Positions 42,445 through 54,874 of a stretch of 64,000 nucleotides of DNA are shown here, piece after piece. The stretch covers positions 124,001 to 188,000 of the forward strand of contig MU394107.1 of NCBI GenBank assembly GCA_022578605.1, in the 5' to 3' direction. This DNA is from Camillea tinctor. Lineage: Eukaryota; Ascomycota; Sordariomycetes; Xylariales; Xylariaceae. Under the pieces are notes generated by a model. That model searched no databases, was not told the origin of the DNA, and saw nothing but the letters and a program-made list of their open reading frames with translations. The stretch's first letter is position 1. Every line of letters begins with the position of its first letter. Position numbers and translations under genes: made by a program.

Positions 42445-45400
42445 CTAATCAGGACCCAGCTCCCCGCTAACGTACCCAATCTGCCTCCTCGCACCAGGCG
42501 GCCCGGCATTCAAGTTCGCCGCAAGCACGCTCTGGCTCTCGACCAGCTTCCTCTGCTCCTGGAGTCTTGTCCTGAACCTCGCGTCTGCGCCCTTCTCTAA
42601 GCGCTCCAGTTCCTCTCGCTCACGAAGTCGTATACTGCTGAGCTGATTCGCGTTCCCTACGCGTTCGCTACCCAGATCACGTTCGAACGTTAGCATCCGT
42701 GCGTGGCGTTGAAGCGCTGTCTCCGCCTCCGCCTCGGCAATGGTCTGTGCGCGCGAAAGACCTGCCTGTGTGAGCGCTGCTTCGTGCTGTAAATCTGCGC
42801 TCTGTTTCGCGCGCTGCTGGCGCATCGCGGCGTTGAACAGGTCCTCCTCGGCAGCGGCGCGTTCCCGCAGAGCTGCTAGGTCCGCACCGTGTGCGCGTTG
42901 TCGGCGCGCCGCCTCGAGCTCTGCCTGATGTGCTAGGATCTGCGCCTGCACGGCGGCTAGCTCCTTGTTACGTTGGATCGCGAGCGCGTGGTCCTCGCTA
43001 TCCTTCTGTATCCTTGAAAGCCGCGCCTTGCGTTCCTGCTCCTCAAGTTGCAAGAACGTCGGTAGCCCTACAGCGTCGTCAGGCTGAGCCCCCGAGTTCG
43101 CGTAGTATACGTCCGTCCCTCGGTTGGCGCGCAGGAGCGTCAGGAGTTGGGACTTGTGATCCGTGTCAGGAAGTACGCGTTGGGCGTACATAGTGGGTGA
43201 GTATGTGAATTTACCGTCGGTGTATTGGTTGAAGGATTTGTTGATATGTTTCCACATACCTGCTCGAAGGAGCACTTTAGTTGTGGTGATAGGATCGTTT
43301 GATTCAAGGGCAAGAAGCAGAATCGACTTCCCTTCTAACTGTAGAGATATATCGGAGTCGCTCTGTAAAAGAAAGGTTATAGCCTTCTCCATAGCCTTCT
43401 CTTTGATGGCTGTGATTTCTCCTGAGTCGGCAGCGTGTAGACAGAGCTCACCTAGGGCGCTTCGTCCGCCGTGCAACGGGCTCGGGAAATCAGGTTCATG
43501 TCCGTACTCGACTAATACCTGCATAGCCTGTAAGTTAAGTTCGCGAGCGGCGTTGTGTAAGGACCCGTCATTTCTAGAGGCACCAGCTGCCAATAAGTTC
43601 GACATCATTCCGATAGCTAGGTCGCCCCCGAGAGCGGACGCCATTGACAGAGGAGACTTTCCAAGCGCATCTGTTACGTCCACTTCTGCGCCAGCTAAAA
43701 GGAGAGATTTTACAATATCCTGCCGGCGGGACTGGATAGCTAGCATGAGAGGGGTGACGCGGGAGACGCGCGTCTCAAAGTTCACCCTAGCTACACAGCA
43801 CGTTAGCATAGATCTTAAGGAAGCGAATGAAAGTTAATGACACTTACCACCCCTATCAATCAGTATGTTAACAATATTACTGCTGATCTTCTTCTGGGGT
43901 TGTAATAGAGTCCACATGAGAAGCGTGACGGGCTCGTGTTCGACATCCTGAATCACCTGGCAATTCGTCATCTGCTCATGATAGAACCCAATGTCAAGCA
44001 GCGCCTGAAGGATCTTGGTAGACCTTGGAAATTGCGACAGTGCTCGCACGACAACTGGTTCTGACTCCGGGTGGACAAACATCACATCGATCTTGCTTAG
44101 ACCATCGCCGTACTCCGTGAAAAGCGTGATTAGGTCGTGGATCTCATCTTCAGAGACTGCGGCCTCAAAAATGCGAGAAAATGCCAGAGTGACTGCCTCA
44201 ACGTCGGGGTTGGCATTTAATAACCTCTTGAGGAGCTCCGTATGCCCCTGTGCAGCCGCCGCCTGCAAAGCCTCCCCGTTATTATAGTTGACATCTGCAT
44301 CGTACTTCAAAAGGAGGTCCACAAACTCGTGCATAACATGGCTTGTGTTGCTATTGTATAGTTTCAAGACTGCGACGAGTGCACACCCAACCCCTTCTCC
44401 GCGAGCCCCTTTTCTAAGAAGGCACTTAGCAATCTCGTATCCACGCTCAGAAAGCCATGTCCCAATGTTTTCCGGCACAAAGGCTTTGCTAAATACGACC
44501 GAAGCCTCCTCGGCTGTGATTTTCGATTCGAGAAGCTGGGCAAACGACGGTGCTGGCAAAGTTTTGATTGCGTCGATTAAAGTCTGACAGCCATTGACAA
44601 CTGGGGACGCGCGGTTGTGGACGAGAAGATGTATGAGTCTCTCCTCCGGGTTCTCTTCATTGACCACCCGATTTAGCGCTTCATGGACGGCATTTGGCAC
44701 TGGCCTGCCCGCTTGGAATATCCATTCCATGACGGTAAATCTGGTGTCCCTACTCAGATCCCAGGCTGCCTCCAGGGCTCGTACTAAAGTGTGCGACGAC
44801 GGTTTTTTCTACATTTTTATTAGCATGGGGTAATATAAAGATATGACTTCCGAAATAGCTCACCTGACGTCCTCCTACTTCGATAATGCCCAAAAGCATT
44901 TCTAGATTGCCCAAGAACGCACTTCTCGTCGCTTTCTCTACAGACTCTCCATCATTGTAGTCCGGGCTAGCCCCATACACAAGCAGGAGCTTGACAATCT
45001 CTTTCCCATCATCTCCATATCTCACAGCCGAGATGAGCTGCATGTCAACCACCTCTCCCGTAACACCCATTTGCAAAAGTAACTTGAATACCTCAGCACG
45101 CTTTGATAAATCACCTATTTGTGTGGCGGCCTGGAATCCCCTCTGCAGAGTTTGCTCGCTGGCCTTTATATTACCTGCAAGCAGCATCTCCAAAACATCA
45201 ACAGCGCCCGATTTACACGCCTCTATAATAGCCTGCCCATTCTTGTGTTCTACACTACCGCCGTTTTGGACCAGTATCGTACCAAAATCAAGATCGCCAT
45301 CCGACGCCGCCGCAAGGAGTGCATCAGATACAACTTCCCCCGATGCGCCAGCTTTCAGCAAGTTGCTACACGATATGCTTCGAGATCTTTTGTTTTTACC

Positions 45401-48106
45401 CCTAGAAGCTTGCGCAAACCCATTGTTCAAAACATCTACCGAGAAGGTCTTCTTCCCTAGAATTAACTCCACGATATCCTGGTTTTCGTTCTTGATCGCT
45501 TCTATAAGGGCCTGGCCATCTTCAGTGTCGGCACGGGCGAGCAGAGTATTAATGAGTGGGATGTCGTCGGGGTAGGTAGTGACGGCAAATACAAGAGCCC
45601 TGTTGACTTCTCTCGCTGGTATACCACCTTCTAATATCTTTTGCGCAAACGTCAGTCTGTCCATAAGGTCTTTAATGCGGAGCGCGTGGGGCATGGCGAA
45701 TGCTAGGGACATCGGACTCGGAGAAGCTGTGAATAAGATTTCTACGAGCTGCATGTTGGCTTGGGCCACAGCTCGACAGAGTGCTTCGGCATTTTGGGCG
45801 TTAACATCAGCACCATTGGCTAGCAGAATCCTCAATGACGAAAAGTTTTGCTCCTGTGGAGGCGTCTTCAAAATCCACAGCACTTCTTCGGTGAGAAGCC
45901 TGGTGACCGTGTCTTTAGATTGCGTTCGACTCAATATTGAGTTCAGTTTATTAGCTTTGACAGGCGAACTTGGGACCTTTGCCAACCCTCCCAAGCCCCG
46001 GTCTAGACTCTGTGGATTTGGCTGCCCTAGTGCAAGAATCATCTCCAAAACTTCCGGGTCTGGGTTTTGCGCAGCATGTTCAACAGCAATACCCTCATTA
46101 ACATTGACGTCGGCGTTACCTTGCTGTAGGAGTGTCTTCAGCAATCGTTTGTCTAGAGGGTCAGTAAGAACTACTTTATCCAAAGCATTAGAAACCTCGG
46201 TGCCACCTTGAGAGGCGCCAGCTGCTAACAGCATAGTGATCATCTGCAATCGTATTGATGTATCGTTCACTTCCATAGCCCTGGGGATTGCCTTCGCTGC
46301 TACCTGGATAGTCGGTTTGCTCTTCAGAAGTCTTTCTAGGAGGCGCATGTCCTTCTGCTCTATAGCTGCTGTTATGCTGTGACCCTCGTTGAAGTTCACG
46401 TCGGCATTGTAGCGGAGGAAGAGAGCAATCAGTTTTTCGTCTCGATGAGGCGGCTTCTCGTCTACTGCATTCTCAAGCGCAGAGTGGACAGACGGACCTG
46501 ATAATCCCGCACGTAGAAATGACTCTGTGATCTGATAGCGTTCGAGAGTCGGTAGATTTCGCGTGCTGGGGAAGACTTGTGCCAAGGCGACAGGGGTGGG
46601 TGGCTTGTTTGATAGAATCAAATTAGCAATCGCAGTGTCTCCTTTCTTGACAGCGATTTGCAATGCTAAAGCACCCTTGTGGTCGGTCGAAGCAACCTCG
46701 TGGCGTTCGAAAACCATGCTTCGAGGGCCCTTCTTCAAGTCTTTATTTCCGACGATCTTACCACCGGGAAATAGAGGCGTAAGAAGAAGCTTGGCAGCCT
46801 CAACATCACCGGCTTCAGCCGCATCCACCAATGCCTCGTCCAGAGGAGTACCAGAGGCGCCTTTCCTAAGTAGAAGATTCAACATCAGGTGCCGGTCCTC
46901 GAACCTCATTTTCTTTGGCATTAAGCCCACACATTCGGATGCGTATGTGGGGCTTAGGGTGGATTTGCCATTAAGCAGGACCTCGACTAGATCGGTCTTC
47001 CCATTCGAAACTGCTTTGCGGATAACTATACCATCCTGATATTCGAGTGATGCTCCGTACGATACTAGAAGGTGGACCATCTCTGAAAAGTAGGTTGCGC
47101 TTGCCTGAACAAGAGCCTGGTTTACCAAATCGCCCTCTGCCCCAGCACATAGGAGAATCTCAGCCATTGCCATCTTCTCATTCGGATTAATGTTCTGGTG
47201 GCCCATTAGCATGCCAAACGCCTCATTCAGACCATGTTGTTCCGGTGGTCTATTGCCCAACACAATGGCTAGAGCTATGTCCCTTCGACCCAGCCCGACA
47301 GCAGCCTTCAATGCCGCAGCCCCGTCGTGGTTGCCATCGGCTGTGGATTGGCTCAGATAAATCACCGTCTCAAGACACCCGGCCCTGGCAGCCTCCACCA
47401 TAGACTGAGAAATCCAAGATGCCGACGGTCGTCCCTCCGAGCTGACCACGAGTGCAACTATGTTGGGTTGTCCACCAACTGCACAGGTTTGTCGAAATGC
47501 GTCTTGCCCATCAGCGGTCTGAGCCGCACTCGCGCCGTACCTGATTAGTAGTTCGACGATAGCCTCGTTGCGATTTCGAATAGCAACGGGCAGCGCAGTA
47601 TCCAGGCTCAATGCATCAGCATAGGGCAACAGTACCTCAACCATCTCTATTTGGCTATTCTTTACAGCGATTTGCAAGACCTGGCTCCGCTCAGCCAAGT
47701 CCAAGCTCTTCCTCCGTCCTAACAAGCTCGTCCGGCTCTTCTGGGCGAGGTTCAAGTTACCTCCCACCAAGTTAAGCTTCGTAATGAGCACCTCAGCCAC
47801 ACCAGGTGACCCCTGATTGGTGATGTGAGTGATGAGAGCACTGTAAATCTCCTTGTATTCCCAAACCTTTTTCTTGGTGGTGAATGCACGGGAGAGTGTA
47901 CCCTTGGACTGCTGGTTGTGTGACTCGGTGAGGCGCTGCCTCTTTAGGAGTTCTTCGGCGAGAAACTCGTCATTATCGGACCGGTAGGAAGGGGGTTGGT
48001 CCGGCCTTGGCAGTGGTGACTGCGGACGTAGGCTGAGGACACCCCATTCCTCGCCGAGTTGACTGAGACGAGTATGCCGGGCATCCTGGACTGGGTAATG
48101 TTCCAT
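42445..48106 (-). CDS. Giant ankyrin-like super-repeat protein with C-terminal coiled coil
   Basis: Spliced model complement(join(42445..43790, 43848..44808, 44864..48106)), 1849 aa from the ATG at 48106. The frame is open 15 codons further upstream to a GTG with no in-frame ATG, so a further 5' exon is possible. Most of the protein is degenerate ankyrin repeats without the usual TPLH tetrapeptide. From about 47.2 to 43.9 kb they are organised as a period of about 100-110 residues with three sub-units: a LLxxGAxGxxVxxAL type, an LLxxxADVNxNxGxAIxxA type and a KPxxxxLxxAF type. The last 450 residues contain classical ankyrin repeats (TPLMLAIQSRRQDIVKSLLL), then a long Glu/Arg/Ala/Gln coiled coil at about 1648-1820. 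No catalytic domain seen. Probably a cytoplasmic scaffold; partners unknown. Confidence 0.8.
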
Positions 48107-50262
48107 GTTGATGTCGTCGTCTTCTCCGTCGTTGTTGTCGTAGCTAGACACGCGGCATGAGGCAAGTATCCACTAGAACACAGCTGCTTATTGCCCGGGA
48201 AGCCAGGCTACGGAGACAGGTGGTCTACCTATGTAGGGGGACTAGGGTTGTGAAGGAGAAGATGAATCGAGGGTATAGAGCAAGAAAGATGGTAGATGCA
48301 TGCAATTAAACGCCAACATGAAGTGAAGTAGGCAGGCAGATAAACATTCGTCCAAAAGCAAGTCAAACGCTAAGGTAAAAGGTATCAAAAGCAATCTTCA
48401 ATTGGATGCGTGTCTCTCAGAGACACACTGCAGTCGTCATATTCAGTCCTGGTTAGGTGGGAAAAGATGGGAAAACAAGTAGAGAATTTACTTGTCAGAC
48501 AACGATGCGGTTGACAACGAGGTCTTTCACGTTAGTCAGGGACTGAAACTAAGAATCAAATCAACTTGACCGGTGGGTACAGGGTTAAGAAACTTGATAG
48601 ATGGAGATGGATGAATCGAGGGATGGAGGGATGGTCTGGTCTAGGATATTCTTCTATTCAATAAATCACAGGTAGCAACAGAACAGAACAAAAAAAAAAG
48701 AGGTATTCGAATCCGGGATAGAATTGAAACGAAGGTGGATTTATATGAGATGAAAGGCCGGGCCAAGCGATGTTACAAGGTGAAGGAGTAGGTTAGGCGA
48801 GGGAGGGAAAAAGGTTCAAGTTAATAGTTAAGGTCAAAGTCCCCAAAACGTCAGGTCAGGGTCAGGTTGAGACGGTCAGAAACACAAAAACTGGAGATTT
48901 CAGGAGCCTCAAGAGCTTTTTCTCAGCCACATCCCCACAATTCTTCAACCTATAGGCGCTAAATTCCACGTAATGTACCATTCTATAGGTACCTAATTAC
49001 ACTGCAGTTGGTCATCCCCGGGCCATTGCAGCTTTTCAAGAAGCAAGCTGGGGTTACAGGGGGCTGTACATACCTACATGTACCTACTTACACCACATAA
49101 CTTGGGCGTCTTAGTGAGGTAGTGTAACGAAACGTTAGGTACTAGGTAGTAATCCGGAATCCGTAGGCGCTTCGACAACTTTTGACAACCACACTAGCAG
49201 AAGTAGCTTGTATGTACATATATTACTACCTTTCTTGCACTGCCTCCTTTCTAACCGGGGCATTTATTTTTTTGGATCGACGTAGTGTAGTATTGGGTTT
49301 TTTTCTCTCTTTCCTTTTTGGTTGGTTCATTAGTTCCATATGACGTGACATTGAAGGAAACTCTTTTCTTTTTCCTTCGAGGTCTTATTATCCTTACCAT
49401 TTGCTTCGGGCATAGGTATAAGTAAGGAGTCGTGTATTGCTTGCCATGGAAAGTATATGAGCAGCAACATTGGAATGTATTCACTTAGTTGATTTAAGAA
49501 CACTTATCAACTCAGTGTCAATATGAAAGTTTCTATAACAGTTGACCTAACCCAGCGTTGGTGGTTGAGCATGTATACGAGCTGGTCCGTGCAAGGTAAT
49601 GAGAAGATCAAAAGAATTCGAAGGAAGAATTGAAATCAATGTCGATCAATTTGAAAGGGCTACAACGATGTACGTATACCGAACCTAGCTGTTAGGTAAC
49701 ATCAGATTGCCTTAAGAGAAACTTATCAATATTCATATAAGAATTACCCGTTCAGAGTACCTTATAACATGAACCGTCCCAGCTACCGGCTTAACAACCT
49801 TATTACCTACAACTATACGCTTTAAGGTTGGTTACACTACATCAAGCTTTAAGTGACGTACCCCTCCCGCTCAATGGAGAGGGTTTCACTGCCGGACCCG
49901 GGTCCCAAATCACCATGGTCCAATGAATCCAATTGCCAAGTAAACATATAACCTACTAAGTAGCTGCCTGGATGAGCCTGCGCCGAACGAACGATAAGCC
50001 AAGTCCATCGCCACGAAAGCAGGCCACGCAAGTCCCGGCTGACGGGCTTTTTAATTATTTTTTTCTTCGCCTCCTGTATCGCCTCCTGTATATGTACGCA
50101 AGAACGACGACTTGATGTACGCAAATAATCAACGTACCTAGGTATCCAAGATAGATACGCCTGTTCCTTCACTTACACAAGCGACAACTTGCGACCTCCG
50201 TAGAACTTGTTTATGAGTGTAATTTTGGCGTATATAAAGCTCCCGTTTACACGTGGTTCTGC
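48107..50262. other. Intergenic between the ankyrin-like gene and the NLR pseudogene
   Basis: About 2.1 kb. It should contain the promoter and any missing 5' exon of the ankyrin-like gene (48107-48960 is the best place to look). CTATAGGTACCTAAT is near 48984 and GTACCTAGGTA near 50134. No ORF with family similarity. Confidence 0.45.
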
Positions 50263-52243
50263 TCATATATCTGTATATCCAACCCTCACCAAATTTGGGT
50301 CCCCGTTCTGGGCCTCTAGAATACCGGGTGCTTCGACGACTGTATTATCCCCGTTCTCTGAATTCCACGATGGCGGCATTTGGTCATCTCGTGTGTCATT
50401 GGGCTTGGCATTAGCACCATTCTTCAGGAGCAATCTGACAATTGCGGTATACCCGTTCTCTGCGGCCCATGATAGCCGCGTCCGATTCCCGGCCTCCACG
50501 GACTCGGTGTCGGCGCCCCTTTCGAGTAACAGCCTGACAACTGTCTCGTGTCCATTCTCTGCAGCAAATGACAGCGGTGTCTGCCCATAGTTCTTGGCCG
50601 TCGATTCTATGTTAGCATCTTTTTCGAGGAGTCCGAAGTATGCCGCCAAGTGCAGTCCTCTCGTTTGTATTTGACAGTCAGTTGAATATCTCCAGGATTT
50701 CTTAGATGCCATCTGTGCTTGAATCAACGCTTCTACGTTGCTCTGGAATTTAAGGAAATCCAATACTTCCCGACATGAACTCGAATACTTGCGTGCATGA
50801 TGTCCCCAATTCTGTGCTGCGTAGTTGTAGAATGGATTTGCTTGCAGGCGCTCGGTGAGCTCAGCATCTGTTTGGCAACGTCCGTTCTTGAAAACATCAA
50901 ATGAAAGGTAGGTGATAGAGGTTCCAATGATTTGCTTATTCGAATCTGGAAACCAATATGTTTGTGTTCGCTCAAAGTATTCTTGTGCTGTATGATGGAC
51001 CAACCGGATAATATCGGTTTCTTCACTAATTGTGATCAATCCGGCGCATACCGAAACCATATCTTCGACTTCCGGGAGATTATCTCGTCGAGTTTAGACT
51101 CGCCAGGCTCTACAGCAAGAGCGTGTTGAAGTTCCAACATAGTTAATGGTCTCTGTGCGCATATAATCCAAGATAGTACTTGCTTAGCAAGGTCTTTCTG
51201 ATCTGTGACCTGGCCCTCAATACGACCCAATCCGCCTTTATACGCCTCGTCATATGCTTCAGAACCGGTTGGTAGTTTTGTTAAAGCGACCTGGATAGCT
51301 TTAGGGGATTTCTTTCCGATAAGGGAGTCCAAATGAAGCTGTGCAAGCAAAACCCTATGAAAGTCAATATGATCCTAGTGAGATACAAATAGTTACAAGC
51401 GTGATATATGGCCGTCTATATATCTACGCACGTCTTCAGGACTAGCGCGGATTTCCAATGATATACTTCCATGGAACATGTTCTCGATTTCAGGAATAAA
51501 TCTAGAAGTCACAAAAATGGTTGTATTAGTCAGTTTCGATCTCCTGAAGAGCGCATGTCTCTGCTAAAAACCTGGCTCGGCATCCTTCAGACATTTGGCA
51601 TTCGTCAAGTGCGTCAACAATAATAAATACTCTCGAAAACAAGGAAGTTACTGATTGGAGAGTGCTTAATATTTTATCGAGTGACGGTCGCGTCCCCCTG
51701 TTTTTATGCTTGTCCTAAAGAGATCTGACTGCACCCGGCAAAGAAGATAGATTCTGAGCCAGCTGCTTTAGTAGACTTGCAAGTAAATCTTCGATCTTTT
51801 GTGTGTGTTGCTGTTTAAAATTGCAATAGATGTATGCAATACCTATGGTATCGTCATTTCCAAAGCAAGTAGTGAGCTCATCGATTATGATAGACGTGAG
51901 TATTGTTTCCCTAGCTCCCGGAATCCCTTGGCAAAATAGTGTTCGGCTCTCACCTTGAAGCCATTCCTGATACTTGGACGAGTCTAGCAATTTCCTGAAG
52001 ATTCGTCTTCTGTTTTATGTTGAACTCACACCCGGATAGGGCAACATCTACATCCTGGACAATGATTGAAAGGACTCTGACTCTGAATAAATTGTTAGGA
52101 ACTATCCATAGGTTGTGCAACTAAGTAGCATACTCATCGGAGATACTCTTGAATTGTTTTGGCGCGCTAACAAACTCCTTCCGGATCTGATTTGTGAGCC
52201 CGATGACAGTAATGAAGTCGCTGACACTGAGCCCAAAGCTCAT
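50263..52243 (-). pseudogene. Decayed NACHT-ankyrin (NLR-like/STAND) gene
   Basis: Fragments in family order on the minus strand: the N-terminal domain typical of fungal NACHT-ankyrin proteins (from the ATG at 52243, MSFGLSVSDFITVIGLTNQI); a NACHT piece ([25 protein letters not shown] at the Walker A position, VFIIVDALDEC at Walker B); a winged-helix-like region (IICAQRPLTMLELQHALAV, LVHHTAQEYFERT); then ankyrin repeats (GQTPLSFAAENGHETVVRLL). Breaks seen: a deletion with frame change between the N-terminal domain and NACHT (about 51990); Walker A altered from the expected GxGKT to GARET; an in-frame TAG at 51717-51715; a frame change near 51570; a one-base frame change near 51050; and a shortened first ankyrin repeat. 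Intact relatives act as fungal incompatibility or immune-type sensors. This copy cannot encode the full protein. Confidence 0.85.
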
Positions 52244-53326
52244 CTTGTTTTCTTCTATAATTTTTTATCTATGATACTATTGGAACAAATATATGAATTA
52301 TGGCTACATTCGAAGGCCTTCATGGGGCTTGTGAGCAAATATTATTAGGTATACTCAGAGGAAGAAGCAGATAAATAGAGAGGATGCTGTGGTAGATGTT
52401 CAGCCCTGTAGATTGAAATCAGAGATTGAATTTCAGCCTCAACTGCAACCATTTCTGCCTAACTACTGGTATTTGCAGCACTGCCGCAGCCAAGTAGGTG
52501 GACAACACGGGCTCTGCGCAGGGCTGGGTGATAGAGGGAAATGAGCTGTGCCGAATATGACGGTTATACAGCGTCTCCAGTCTGAAGGATTTGTTCGGTC
52601 GACTATGTACCGACAACCCTTTATATTAACAGCGTATCTGCCCTTTTTGTTGGTACTCGAGGTAGGCTGTATCAAGATATACTAGTACTCAGTGACCACA
52701 AAGCAGGAAGCTGATAAGACTTGGCTCGTAATTGAGCTGCCGGCTTCAGGCGTATACTCAGACTACATACCTAGACCACGAGGCCTGTGCCAGATCCAGG
52801 GTGATACTGTCGCGGCCTTGATTAGTAGAGCTGTTAAGGTCATGTGGAAAGATTTTCGTGTGAACATTGCGACCGGAGACTAGGTGTATGGACACCAATA
52901 ACCGCAAGATTTCAAGGTGTTGACCTAAGCACATTACACCTAACGACTATTTACAAAATGAGGCGACGAATGCAATCGATAGATAACCCCCTTTGAGGCC
53001 TCAAAAACCCTTCATAAATTTGGCGTGATTTGCGACGGCGTATGTACTGTTTGAGGTGAGATTCTTATTCTAACCAACATATCCATTGCAGTCAATCTTG
53101 GCGTGTAGGACTTTAATACCTGACCACGTTTCGACCAAGGCCCATACATGTATGTCAAAAATTTAGTATATATCATACAGGCAAGAAAAGACATGATATA
53201 ATAGAAAGAAAAGAAATGGTGAAGAGATCTTGTCGTTACACATTTTGTCTATTTCGCTTTGATGCTCATGCGGCAGAATAATATATCCCTGGCACAAGTT
53301 GGTCTCAATATATACGGATCATTATT
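52244..53326. other. Intergenic between the NLR pseudogene and UDP-glucose 4-epimerase
   Basis: No supported gene. The ORF starting near 52692 on the plus strand (63 codons) has no recognisable features. Pseudogene promoter remnants and the 3' UTR of the epimerase are expected here. Confidence 0.45.

Positions 53327-54874
<1,548 letters not shown>

Noticed and set aside
48700..48730. TTCGAATCC, resembling a tRNA B-box
   Set aside because: No A-box at the right spacing and no foldable acceptor or anticodon stem found around it.
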